From Flexibacter flexilis DSM 6793 (GTDB taxonomy: Bacteria > Bacteroidota > Bacteroidia > Cytophagales > Flexibacteraceae): a stretch of 64,000 nt of DNA. Shown here piece by piece: positions 55,593 to 63,801 of this stretch. Every line of letters starts with the position of its first letter. The stretch's first letter is position 1. The stretch covers positions 62,001-126,000 of the forward strand of contig NZ_FOLE01000004.1 in the NCBI RefSeq assembly GCF_900112255.1, given 5' to 3'. The position numbers were made by a program, and so were the translations under genes. Below the pieces are notes generated by a model that did not search any database, had not been told where the DNA came from, and saw nothing but the letters and a program-made list of their open reading frames with translations.

Positions 55593-55667
55593 TGGTGACC
55601 TTACCGGGAATCGAACCTGGATCTTGAGTTCCGGAGACTCACGTACTATCCATTGTACTATAAGGCC
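55593..55667 (-). tRNA. tRNA-Arg (anticodon CCG)
   Basis: Read on the minus strand, the acceptor GGCCTTA pairs with TAAGGTC, with a G-U at position 2; T8-A9 follow; the anticodon stem TGAGT/ACTCA closes loop CTCCGGA with anticodon CCG; T-arm GGTTCGATTCC is typical. Discriminator A is followed by an encoded CCA. It reads CGG. Confidence 0.95.
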
Positions 55668-55680
55668 AGTACCGAAAAAG

Positions 55681-55752
55681 TAGCCTCGACGGGAATCGAA
55701 CCCATATCAAAAGTTTAGGAAACTTCTATTCTATCCATTGAACTACGAGGCC
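55681..55752 (-). tRNA. tRNA-Arg (anticodon CCT)
   Basis: Minus strand, acceptor GGCCTCG pairs with CGAGGCT (G1-U72 wobble); anticodon loop TTCCTAA gives CCT, reading AGG; T-arm GGTTCGATTCCC is typical. CCA is not encoded. It lies 13 bases upstream of the other tRNA-Arg, so one transcript is likely. Confidence 0.94.
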
Positions 55753-55898
55753 GCTAAATGAGGCCGCAAAACTAAGTATCTGTTTCGGTAATTAAAAGAA
55801 CTTTTTGAGGATACTATCAAAAAAACATTAAAATAATAATCAAGAAGTATAGCCCCAAAATCGTATAAATCGCTTTTCACATATCAACATTCGCCATA

Positions 55899-55931
55899 AA
55901 AAAGCCCGTCGCACATCGGCAACAGGCTTTT
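55899..55931 (-). terminator. terminator after the acyl-CoA synthetase
   Basis: On the minus strand AAAAGCCTGTTGC and GCGACGGGCTTTT pair, followed by T residues, 38 bases after the stop at 55969. Confidence 0.85.
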
Positions 55932-55968
55932 GATTTACATAGGTGAAGTTTGTTTGTATGGTAATATT

Positions 55969-57879
55969 TTATGATTGAACCTCAAAAGCTACTCCGATAC
56001 GGCGCAGTTCAAAAGATTCTTTGATTTCGTCCAAAATTGCAGGGTCATCAATCGTAGATGGCACGGCAAACGGTTCACTATCCGCAATTTTACGAATAAT
56101 TTTGCGTAAAATTTTACCCGAACGTGTTTTTGGTAAACGCTTCACCACAATCGCATTTCTGAAAAATGCTACTGCACCGATTTGCTCGCGCACTTTCTCC
56201 ACAAGTTCGGCCTCCAACACTTCTGGTTCTATCGGGTGATTGTCTTTGATAACCACCAAACCCACAGGGCGTTGGCCGCGCAAACCGTCAGCGATACCCA
56301 CAACGGCGCATTCTGCCACCGACAAGTGTCCCGCCAAGATTTCCTCCATTTCGGCAGTAGAAAGGCGATGGCCTGCCACATTGATTACGTCGTCTATACG
56401 ACCCGTAATGTAGAAATAGCCGTCTTCGTCTTTATAGCCACCATCACCCGTGAGGTAATAGCCTCTGAACGTGTTCAAATAACTTTCTTTGAAACGCTCA
56501 TCATCGTGCCACAAAAACGGAAACGCGCCTGGCCCCAAAGGCATCTGGATTACTACAAAACCTTCTTTGCCCGCAGGAAGCTCCGTACCGTCTTCGTCCA
56601 TAATGCGCACATCGTAGCCGCTCACAGGCTTGCCAGGCGAACCCGCTTTTACTGGAAGTGCCTCTACACCAAGCATATTGGCCAACATCGGCGAACCAGA
56701 TTCGGTTTGCCACCAGTGGTCAATCACAGGAATATTAAGATGTTGCTTTGCCCATTCGAGTGTAGCCACGTCGCAACGTTCGCCAGCCAAAAACAAAGTA
56801 CGGAAATTACTCAAATCATATTTTTTGATAAACTCGCCTTCGCTGTCTTCTTTTTTGATGGCACGAATAGCCGTCGGAGCAGTAAAAAATACCGAAACTT
56901 TGTGCTCGGCAATCACGCGCCAGAACGTACCAGGGTCAGGTGTGCGCACTGGTTTTCCTTCAAAAACAATGGTCGTACAGCCATGAATCAGCGGCGCATA
57001 AACGATATACGAGTGCCCTACAGCCCAACCAATATCCGAAGCAGCCCAGAACGTTTCACCTGGTTTTACGTTATAAACGGCCTCCATGCTGTATTTCATC
57101 GCTACGGCATGGCCGCCATTGTCGCGCAAAATACCTTTTGGCTTGCCCGTAGTACCCGAAGTGTAAAGAATATACAATGGATCCCAAGCTTCCACAGGCA
57201 CGCAATCAGCTGGAAGTGCTTTTTCAGCTACCTCTTTCCAGTCGTAGTCGTGACCTTCTTTGAGGTCGGCGGCAAGCATGGGGCGTTGCAAAATAACAGC
57301 CGCTTTTGGCTTGAAAAACGCTTCGTCAATGGCGCGGTCAAGCAACGGTTTATAAGGGATTACTTTATCAAATTCGATGCCGCAAGAAGCCGACAAAATC
57401 ACTTTCGGGCGTGCATCATCAATACGCAAAGCCAATTCGTGCGGCGCAAAACCTCCAAATACGACCGAGTGAATCGCACCCAAACGCGCACAAGCCAACA
57501 TCCCGACAATCGCTTCAGGCACCATTGGCATATAAATGATGACAGTATCGCCTTTTTCTACACCCAAATCGCGCAATGCTCCCGCAAATTTGGCTACTTG
57601 TGTTTGTAGCTCACGGTAAGTAAATTTCTTTTGCGTTTTGGTAACGGGTGAATCATAAATCAAGGCTGTCTGCTCGGCGCGACCGTTGGCAACATGATAA
57701 TCCAAACACAAATACGCCGTATTCAGGCTACCGCCTTCGTACCAACGCCAAAAGTCTTTGGGGTCTTTGCTAACGATTTTTTCTGGAAATTTGTACCAAT
57801 CAATATTGGCGGCTTTTTCTTTCCAGAATACTTCGCGGTCGTTTACCGAAGCATCAAATTCTTGTTGATAATTTTTCAT
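55969..57879 (-). CDS. prpE: acyl-CoA synthetase of the PrpE (propionyl/acetyl-CoA) type
   Basis: A 636-residue AMP-forming synthetase from ATG 57879 (MKNYQQEF); the extra 20 residues upstream are not family-like. The adenylation motif YTSGTTGKPKG near residue 265, GDGGYKDEDGYFYITGR near 500 and the C-terminal KTRSGKILRK with the acetylatable Lys are present. FGGFAPHELALRIDDARPKV matches PrpE/ACSS3 better than classical Acs. It activates propionate and perhaps acetate. TATTTTTG at 57944-57937 (minus) is a possible -7 site. It lies between the tRNA genes and the VOC gene. Confidence 0.92.
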   Translation of the reverse strand: MKNYQQEFDASVNDREVFWKEKAANIDWYKFPEKIVSKDPKDFWRWYEGGSLNTAYLCLDYHVANGRAEQTALIYDSPVTKTQKKFTYRELQTQVAKFAGALRDLGVEKGDTVIIYMPMVPEAIVGMLACARLGAIHSVVFGGFAPHELALRIDDARPKVILSASCGIEFDKVIPYKPLLDRAIDEAFFKPKAAVILQRPMLAADLKEGHDYDWKEVAEKALPADCVPVEAWDPLYILYTSGTTGKPKGILRDNGGHAVAMKYSMEAVYNVKPGETFWAASDIGWAVGHSYIVYAPLIHGCTTIVFEGKPVRTPDPGTFWRVIAEHKVSVFFTAPTAIRAIKKEDSEGEFIKKYDLSNFRTLFLAGERCDVATLEWAKQHLNIPVIDHWWQTESGSPMLANMLGVEALPVKAGSPGKPVSGYDVRIMDEDGTELPAGKEGFVVIQMPLGPGAFPFLWHDDERFKESYLNTFRGYYLTGDGGYKDEDGYFYITGRIDDVINVAGHRLSTAEMEEILAGHLSVAECAVVGIADGLRGQRPVGLVVIKDNHPIEPEVLEAELVEKVREQIGAVAFFRNAIVVKRLPKTRSGKILRKIIRKIADSEPFAVPSTIDDPAILDEIKESFELRRIGVAFEVQS

Positions 57880-57967
57880 TGAATTACATAGTTTTAGTAA
57901 GGGTATAAAGAATTGCTTTTTCTGATTGCAACCAAGCAAAAATAATATTTTTTAAAGGAGCAGCCAA

Positions 57968-58357
57968 CTATTTTTCGTATAATTCTAAGGGCAGTCCGTC
58001 GGGGTCTGAGAAGAATGTAAAACGTTTGCGTGTAAACTCATCGGTTCTGATAGCCTCTGTTATTACATTTTTTTCTTGTAGAAATGCCGTAGCAGCCTCA
58101 ATATCAGCCACCTGAAAAGCCAAGTGCCTAAGGCCTGCCGCTTCGGGTCTGGACACACGCGGCGGCGGCGCAGGAAATGAAAAAAGTTCTATTACATACT
58201 GACCCGCCAACGACAAATCCAATTTGTATGACTGTCGCTCTTGCCGATACGTTTCGGCCACAATTTCAAAGCCCAAGATTTCGGTATAAAATCGTTTGGA
58301 GCGTTCGTAATCCGAGCAAATAATTGCAATATGATGTATTTTTTCTATGCCAAGCAT
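57968..58357 (-). CDS. gloA2: VOC-superfamily glyoxalase-like metalloprotein
   Basis: A 129-residue protein from ATG 58357 (MLGIEKIHHIAIICSDYE), a standard opening for the SMU1112c/YaeR glyoxalase-like group. Two VOC beta-alpha-beta-beta-beta modules are visible, with metal ligands His9, Glu in VIELFSF, His in LRHLAFQ and Glu in PLELYE. The nine residues in the longer reading overlap the next gene and are not kept. It probably binds a divalent metal and acts on a methylglyoxal-like or related substrate. It is 8 bases downstream of the alpha/beta hydrolase gene. Confidence 0.9.
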   Translation of the reverse strand: MLGIEKIHHIAIICSDYERSKRFYTEILGFEIVAETYRQERQSYKLDLSLAGQYVIELFSFPAPPPRVSRPEAAGLRHLAFQVADIEAATAFLQEKNVITEAIRTDEFTRKRFTFFSDPDGLPLELYEK

Positions 58358-58365
58358 TCTATTTT

Positions 58366-59214
58366 TCAGACGGTTTCCAGCCAATTTAACGGAATATTCC
58401 AGAGGTTTTTTTCAAATTTATTTCTAAAAAAATTAACGTGACCAATTGCTTTTGTTTTAGCTTCCGAAAGTAAAATATGTTTACGTTCTACTTTCGCATT
58501 TTTAAGCATTTTTTGTACGAAAATATCAACGGCTTTTTCGGGAGCAATCCAGTCGTCTTCCAAGCTAATTACCAGCACAGGTTTATCTATTTTTTCGTAA
58601 AAATTATAGGATTGTTCGGCCAATGCCATCGCCGATTTTTTACTAACAATAAGCGTGCGCCAATCTTTGGCAACACCCACAGGCAACGACTCGCCCATAC
58701 TCTTTACTTTGGAAGGAAAATAGCCCAACATTTTGCTTAAAACAGGCACTAAAACATAAAAAAACCAAAGCACAGCGGGTTTATTTTTATTATAAAAATT
58801 CTTCCAATAACCAAATTGGGCGGCCACTGTTACGAAGGCATCATATTGTTTGTAGGCGGGTGTAAGTCCGATAAAAATGCCACCAATGCTATGCCCAATA
58901 TGAAACTTACGAGCATTGGGGTGCGCATCTGTTACAAAATCAGTAATTGCTTGAAAATCTTTGGTAGCCCAATCGCGCATAGTAGCTTGAAAACCAGATA
59001 TTTTGTCTGGCTTTGAAAGACCAATTCCACGATAGTCATAGGTGTAAACCGTATAGCCTTGCGCAGCAAATTTGGCCGCAAAACCCGCATAAAAACGCTG
59101 CTTTATGCCTGTGGCACTGCAAATTACAATTACATTTCCGTTGGGGTTTTCGGGCACAAAACGAGTAGCCGCGATACGGTAATTGTCAGCCGTCAGTACG
59201 CTGAATTTTTCCAT
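58366..59214 (-). CDS. alpha/beta hydrolase
   Basis: A 282-residue alpha/beta hydrolase from ATG 59214 (MEKFSVLTAD). The oxyanion region YDYRGIGLS, nucleophile elbow GHSIGG, Asp in LEDDWIAP and His in IGHVNFF give a complete Ser-Asp-His triad. No signal peptide. The substrate is unknown; the group includes esterases and lipases. It lies 8 bases before the VOC gene on the same strand, so they are probably cotranscribed. Confidence 0.9.
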   Translation of the reverse strand: MEKFSVLTADNYRIAATRFVPENPNGNVIVICSATGIKQRFYAGFAAKFAAQGYTVYTYDYRGIGLSKPDKISGFQATMRDWATKDFQAITDFVTDAHPNARKFHIGHSIGGIFIGLTPAYKQYDAFVTVAAQFGYWKNFYNKNKPAVLWFFYVLVPVLSKMLGYFPSKVKSMGESLPVGVAKDWRTLIVSKKSAMALAEQSYNFYEKIDKPVLVISLEDDWIAPEKAVDIFVQKMLKNAKVERKHILLSEAKTKAIGHVNFFRNKFEKNLWNIPLNWLETV

Positions 59215-59310
59215 AAAATATAATTGACAATATATACTATTTTCTCTCTGTGCGAAAATACGCAAGTCTGCGAATTTATTCTACAAAAATTTTATCTTTT
59301 TTACATAAAA

Positions 59311-59344
59311 ACAAAAAAGAAACCTCCCTTTTGAGGAGGCTTCT
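59311..59344 (-). terminator. terminator of the porin/MFS operon
   Basis: On the minus strand AGAAGCCTCC and GGAGGTTTCT pair around a short A-rich loop, followed by six T residues, 26 bases after the stop at 59370. Confidence 0.85.
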
Positions 59345-59369
59345 TTGATTAAGAAAAGTGAATTGAATA

Positions 59370-59591
59370 TTATACGTCATCGTACTCACCTTTTACAGAG
59401 AAATAGCCGAAAGTGGCCAAACCTGCAACAATAAGAGGAGTAAGAATTGCAAGAATAATAATCCCGAAAACGAGGTCATCTTGCTTGCCTGTAGCTAATT
59501 TTGGTAAACCAAAAGTAAATATGCAGAAGTATCCAGAAAAGGCGGCAAAAGCAAGCCATACGATACCTAAAAAACGCTTTAATGCTTTCAT
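59370..59591 (-). CDS. small two-helix membrane protein beside MFS transporter
   Basis: A 73-residue protein with two hydrophobic helices (about 7-27 and 43-65) and a short C-terminal GEYDDV tail. It resembles the small membrane proteins (DUF6814-like, as I recall) that follow MFS transporters in Bacteroidota; I cannot verify that name. It begins 18 bases after the MFS gene and a terminator follows, so it is cotranscribed with porin and MFS genes. It may stabilise or regulate the transporter, which is inference. Confidence 0.75.
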   Translation of the reverse strand: MKALKRFLGIVWLAFAAFSGYFCIFTFGLPKLATGKQDDLVFGIIILAILTPLIVAGLATFGYFSVKGEYDDV

Positions 59592-59609
59592 ATTATTTGT
59601 GTGCTAATT

Positions 59610-61148
59610 TTATTCGTGAATATTTTTCTTTGTGTTAATGTAAACCATACCAATAATAAAGCTAATTGAAGCAATAATTATCGGATACCACAAACCTTCA
59701 AGGTAAAATGTAGGGTCTCCATTGTTTTTAGCATTCGTTACCAAGTAAGTAGAGATAGCAGGTAGCAAACCACCGAAGATACCGTTACCTACGTGATACG
59801 GAAGCGACATAGAAGTATAACGAATATTCACAGGGAACATCTCAACCAAGAATGCCGCGATTGGGCCGTACACCATTGTTACGAAAATCACTTGCACGAA
59901 AATAAAGAACACCAACGTCATAATATCTCCATTTGGAATGGTTTTGGTGGTTTTGGTGTCGATTTTAGCTTTGCCAGTTTTCTCATCAATGGCAGCTTTG
60001 CCATCTTTGAGGTGAACCGTTTTCACTTCCACTAACTTAGTACCATCCGTAAATTCTTTGGTGGTAGTATAAAGTGAGTCAACTTTACCTGCTTTTTCTT
60101 TGATAGAAGGTACTAAAGTTGTTTTCTCAACGATTTCTGTTTTCTTCTTCACGTCCGTTACATCGTACATGCTTTGGTAGATGAAACGGTATGAAAGAAT
60201 ACCTAACAACATACCCGCCATCATGATAGACTTACGGCCAATTTTATCGCTCAACCAACCAAATACTACGAAGAAAGGTGTACCAATCAAAAGTGCAGCC
60301 CCCAAAAGTGTATCTACTTGGTTGCTTTCCACGAACATTACTGTTTTCAGGAAGCTCATTGCGTAGAACTGACCAGTGTACCAGATTACACCCTGACCCA
60401 TTGCAGCACCGAAAAGAGCCAACAAAACGAATTTAAGGTTGTAAGTGTTACCAAAGCTTTCTTTCAATGGGTTTTTAGAAGTTTTGCCTTCTGCTTTCGC
60501 TTTCGCAAACTCTGGAGACTCGTGCATATTCTTACGGATAAGGTAAGAAACGAATACCATTAGGATAGATACCCAGAACGGAACTCTCCAACCCCATTCG
60601 TCGAAAGACTCTGGGCTTAACATTGTTCTGGTGATAAGAATAACCATCAACGAAACGAAAAGACCAACCGTCGCTGTAGTTTGAATCCATGATGTCCAAT
60701 AACCACGTTCACCTACTGGCGAGTGTTCGGCCACGTAAGTAGCAGCACCGCCATACTCACCACCAAGAGCCAAGCCTTGCAACAAGCGAAGGATAAGCAC
60801 TAAGAAAGGAGCTAAGAAGCCAATGGTTTCATAACTTGGCACGCAACCAATAACGAAAGTGGCACCACCCATCAAAAGCAATGTTGCCATGAAGGTATAT
60901 TTACGGCCAATAATATCGCCCAAGCGACCAAAGAACAAGGCACCAAAAGGACGCACCACGAAGCCTGCGGCAAAAGTAGCCAGCGTACTCAAGAAGGCCG
61001 CCGTAGGATTGTCTGAAGGGAAGAACTTCGTAGAAATTACAACGGCAAGACTACCAAAGATGTAAAAATCATACCATTCGATAAGCGTACCTAGGGAAGA
61101 GGCTGAAATTACTTTCCAGATTCCGTCTGTAGATTTGTTATTACTCAT
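59610..61148 (-). CDS. MFS metabolite:proton symporter (MHS type) with periplasmic insertion
   Basis: A 512-residue 12-helix transporter. The N-terminal SSLGTLIEWYDFYIFG and PFGALFFGRLGDIIGRK, with RLLQGLALGGEYGGAATYVAEH, match the metabolite:H+ symporter group (ShiA/ProP/KgtP). A second GRK loop follows helix 8. Residues 328-407 form an 80-residue charged, Lys/Thr-rich insertion after helix 9, predicted to be periplasmic. Its substrate is probably an organic acid such as acetate or propionate because a PrpE-type synthetase lies 2 kb away, but this is inference. It follows the porin gene by 38 bases. Confidence 0.93.
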   Translation of the reverse strand: MSNNKSTDGIWKVISASSLGTLIEWYDFYIFGSLAVVISTKFFPSDNPTAAFLSTLATFAAGFVVRPFGALFFGRLGDIIGRKYTFMATLLLMGGATFVIGCVPSYETIGFLAPFLVLILRLLQGLALGGEYGGAATYVAEHSPVGERGYWTSWIQTTATVGLFVSLMVILITRTMLSPESFDEWGWRVPFWVSILMVFVSYLIRKNMHESPEFAKAKAEGKTSKNPLKESFGNTYNLKFVLLALFGAAMGQGVIWYTGQFYAMSFLKTVMFVESNQVDTLLGAALLIGTPFFVVFGWLSDKIGRKSIMMAGMLLGILSYRFIYQSMYDVTDVKKKTEIVEKTTLVPSIKEKAGKVDSLYTTTKEFTDGTKLVEVKTVHLKDGKAAIDEKTGKAKIDTKTTKTIPNGDIMTLVFFIFVQVIFVTMVYGPIAAFLVEMFPVNIRYTSMSLPYHVGNGIFGGLLPAISTYLVTNAKNNGDPTFYLEGLWYPIIIASISFIIGMVYINTKKNIHE

Positions 61149-61186
61149 ACTGTATTAATTTGGGGGGTTTGTTTGCATTAAATAGA

Positions 61187-62563
61187 TTATAGATACATCG
61201 CCAATTGCATCAAGAATTCGCCTTTAGAGCTATACTTGTCTGTTGCGGTATAAACAGGACGTGTAGAATATTGCGTTGTGATTTTTGCATGGTGGCCATC
61301 AATCAACCAGTTTACACCAAGGTCGAACTGAGTACTTGCTTTATCCAATGCCTCAAAGTTTTTGTAAGCCATGCTTCCAAATGGTTGGATTCTCAATTTT
61401 GGTTTTTCTTGAGACGTTGGCAACAAATAGCCCACTTGTGTAAACCAAATAGAACCTGTTCCGATTGTTGCTTGCGCATTACCCGCACCAGCTAATGCTT
61501 TTGTACCTGTAAATGACGCATCAGCCAAACCTACGTTCATGATACCCAAGTTGCGCAAGTAGTTCGGACCGAAATCATATTTATAGAATACCGAATAAGC
61601 CGTAACCGCTGCTTTTTTAGTACCTACAGGCATATCCAAGAATACGTCTGCCGAGAACAACTTAATATCATGCTTCTTCACGGCACCATTATCTAAGTTG
61701 CGTGTTCCATCAGGAGCAGTATAGAAACCAGCACCTACGTTAAACACTTTTTTAGTACCCAAATAAGTACCTACTTTGAAAGGCAAAAGATTTGATTCTG
61801 AATCTAAGAATTGGTATTCCACATAACCCGCTTTGCTCCATTTTGTATTACCATTGTTATCTACGGCAACAGCTGTAGTAGGCGTTACGTTGGTAGCAAA
61901 TGGTTTGTTATAGCTAAAGCGGTATTCAAATTTACCATATTTACCTTTAGCAAAAAGACCCATTTGACGTGCAAACTGGTCAGAGTTTTCGATAAGAGGC
62001 CAGTTGAAAATCGGAGCATCTGCACCCAAGAAATTCAGCGTAGAAGCCATCGTAGCACGAGACAAGCCCATATAGTAGTGCAAACCACCACCTAATGTTA
62101 AGCTAAATTTTTTCTCTGGAGCTGGCAACACTACTGCGTATTCGTTCCAAGCATCATGAAAGAACAAACCTGGCTTTTTGGCAGCACCATAACCACCCGT
62201 GCCTGTAGAGCTGGCAGCACCACCATTAGTAAAAGTTTGGTTGTTGATACCAAAGTGCGTAAGAATCATGTAACGCTTTGTTACTTGTGCGTAAAGCAAA
62301 GTACGCAAACGACGCATTCCAATATCCGTACTCGAAGAAGCTCCTTCACCGTTAATGGCTGTACCTGGGTTCATTTCCGTAGAGCGGAACCAAACTTGAT
62401 TCCAAGCAATCATACGAACATACTTAGAACCGTCTTCGTTGAGGTTCATTTTCAAGCCAGAGCCATAAGCATCCGAACCTTGTGCGCGAACTTGTACGGT
62501 AGCCGCAACCGATAGGCATAGCGATGCCACACCTGCTAAGAGGGTAGATTTTTTAATTATCAT
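61187..62563 (-). CDS. outer-membrane porin
   Basis: A 458-residue outer-membrane protein from ATG 62563 (MIIKKSTLLAG). Signal peptide (residues 8-27, cleavage after VRA). The mature part is alternating beta strands with aromatic girdle residues (KYVRMIAWNQVWFR, RRLRTLLYAQVTKRY) and a C-terminal strand ending in MYL, the outer-membrane sorting aromatic/hydrophobic ending. It resembles phosphate/organic-acid selective porins. It is the first gene of an operon with the MFS transporter, so it may carry the same substrate. Confidence 0.82.
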   Translation of the reverse strand: MIIKKSTLLAGVASLCLSVAATVQVRAQGSDAYGSGLKMNLNEDGSKYVRMIAWNQVWFRSTEMNPGTAINGEGASSSTDIGMRRLRTLLYAQVTKRYMILTHFGINNQTFTNGGAASSTGTGGYGAAKKPGLFFHDAWNEYAVVLPAPEKKFSLTLGGGLHYYMGLSRATMASTLNFLGADAPIFNWPLIENSDQFARQMGLFAKGKYGKFEYRFSYNKPFATNVTPTTAVAVDNNGNTKWSKAGYVEYQFLDSESNLLPFKVGTYLGTKKVFNVGAGFYTAPDGTRNLDNGAVKKHDIKLFSADVFLDMPVGTKKAAVTAYSVFYKYDFGPNYLRNLGIMNVGLADASFTGTKALAGAGNAQATIGTGSIWFTQVGYLLPTSQEKPKLRIQPFGSMAYKNFEALDKASTQFDLGVNWLIDGHHAKITTQYSTRPVYTATDKYSSKGEFLMQLAMYL

Positions 62564-62704
62564 AGTTAATTTATGTAGGTATAATGGGTAGTTAATAGCT
62601 GTCAACTTTCACGTACAAACCTCATACATCAAATTGTTGTAAAGGGTCTTAGTTGGTGTTTGTTGGACTTGGATACAATATTATGATATTACGGAATACG
62701 TTTG

Positions 62705-62720
62705 CATGACAAATGTCATG
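62705..62720. promoter_or_regulatory. perfect palindrome, possible operator of the porin/MFS operon
   Basis: CATGACA-AA-TGTCATG is a perfect 7-2-7 inverted repeat 142 bases before the porin start. Its size and symmetry are those of a dimeric regulator site (Crp/Fnr-like half-site TGACA or similar). No regulator gene is adjacent. Confidence 0.45.
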
Positions 62721-62912
62721 TAAACAGAAAAAAGTTTCGATTTATGTTTGTTTTACCAAATAATATATTTTATTAAAATTTTAAAACAGAATTATATTTC
62801 CTGTTAATAAAAACTTAAGCAAATCGCCGTTTTTTTATAAAAATGTTTTCATAACACTTAGAAAAGCAACAGATTTATCTAAAAAATCCAAGAAAAACAG
62901 TGTTTTGAAGGC

Positions 62913-62953
62913 AAAAAAATAGCCTTTCAGCGATAAAAATCACTAAAAGGCTA
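62913..62953 (-). terminator. terminator after the hotdog-like gene
   Basis: On the minus strand TAGCCTTT / AAAGGCTA with an extra partial inner stem, followed by seven T residues, 26 bases after the stop at 62979. Confidence 0.85.
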
Positions 62954-62978
62954 AATTCTTTTCCAAATAAAATATGGT

Positions 62979-63368
62979 TTATATTGTTCTGACCGAATCA
63001 AACAATTGCAGGATTCTTGATTTTGGAAGCAGTCTTTGTTCGGTTTGGCCTTTGGCCACAAGTCTCTGCCCTACGTGCATGGTATAATCACAAACCAAGA
63101 TTTTGCCGTCCCAACTTACAATTTTTGCCAAAACATTCACGGTTTGCCCCACCAACGCAGGGCTATGATGTTGCACGGACAAAGCAGAGCCGATTCCTTC
63201 CTCGTCGTCGGCTTTTATTTCTAACAAAAGTAAACGCCCAGCCCATTCGGCCTCGCGAGCCAACACAAACGTACTGCAAACAGGATGCACTTGTTTACCG
63301 CCAAAACTGGCCGTGTCCGCGTCCGTTACAACAAATGTGTACGATTGTGTTTTGCCCACGATTTCCAT
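62979..63368 (-). CDS. hotdog-fold thioesterase-like protein
   Basis: A 129-residue protein with a hotdog layout: an N-terminal strand, GKQVHPVCSTFVLAREAEWAGR as the central helix, GIGSALSVQHHSPALVGQTVNVLAKI, and final strands. This order resembles fluoroacetyl-CoA thioesterase (FlK)-type hotdog proteins, with the His-His and Glu in the expected region. I cannot name the substrate; an acyl-CoA is likely. It follows the small secreted protein by 13 bases. Confidence 0.72.
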   Translation of the reverse strand: MEIVGKTQSYTFVVTDADTASFGGKQVHPVCSTFVLAREAEWAGRLLLLEIKADDEEGIGSALSVQHHSPALVGQTVNVLAKIVSWDGKILVCDYTMHVGQRLVAKGQTEQRLLPKSRILQLFDSVRTI

Positions 63369-63381
63369 TTAGCTGAATTGA

Positions 63382-63801
63382 TTACCCTTTATGATTCTTT
63401 ACAATATATTTCTGCAAATTCGTATTGAGTGGTACTTTATAAATAAGTTTGCCCGCAGGCCCAAACACTGACAATTCGCCTTCCAAAAGGCCATCTTTAT
63501 TGGCTAACTCTTTTAGTGTGCCAATATTTACGCGTACAAATACATCTTCACTTTCTGGGTTAGGCAAAAAATAATCGTCCAATGTAGTACGGACGTGTTG
63601 AATTTTTTTGTTTTTAGTCGTTTTGACTTCTACAAATTCTACACTATTGACCATCTCAACCCCAAAGCTCACTTGAATTTTACTTTCTTCGGTCGCGTTA
63701 GAGGAATCTGGTACTGTAACTGTAATAGAGTTGGCTTGTGCAAAGCTCGTGCTCACCGATCCAAATGTGAGAAAAAACGAGCAAATAATACCGTATTTCA
63801 T
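63382..63801 (-). CDS. small secreted protein of unknown function
   Basis: A 139-residue protein with a signal peptide (residues 5-21, cleavage after FAQ). The mature part is Thr/Val-rich beta structure, with a VRTTLDDYFLPNPES stretch and a C-terminal GKLIYKVPL strand; it resembles neither a T9SS sorting domain nor a lipoprotein. It is the first gene of a two-gene unit with the hotdog-like gene. Function unknown. Confidence 0.65.
   Translation of the reverse strand: MKYGIICSFFLTFGSVSTSFAQANSITVTVPDSSNATEESKIQVSFGVEMVNSVEFVEVKTTKNKKIQHVRTTLDDYFLPNPESEDVFVRVNIGTLKELANKDGLLEGELSVFGPAGKLIYKVPLNTNLQKYIVKNHKG

Larger units (their letters stand above)
62564..62978. other. 415-base intergenic region with palindrome and terminator
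   Basis: It contains the 7-2-7 palindrome at 62705-62720 and the terminator at 62913-62953. The rest is AT-rich with no convincing gene. A -7 element for the porin operon is not clearly seen. Confidence 0.6.

Noticed and set aside
56182-57609. 475-codon plus-strand ORF opposite the acyl-CoA synthetase
   Set aside because: Long antisense ORF with unusual Phe/His/Arg content; the minus-strand synthetase carries all family motifs.
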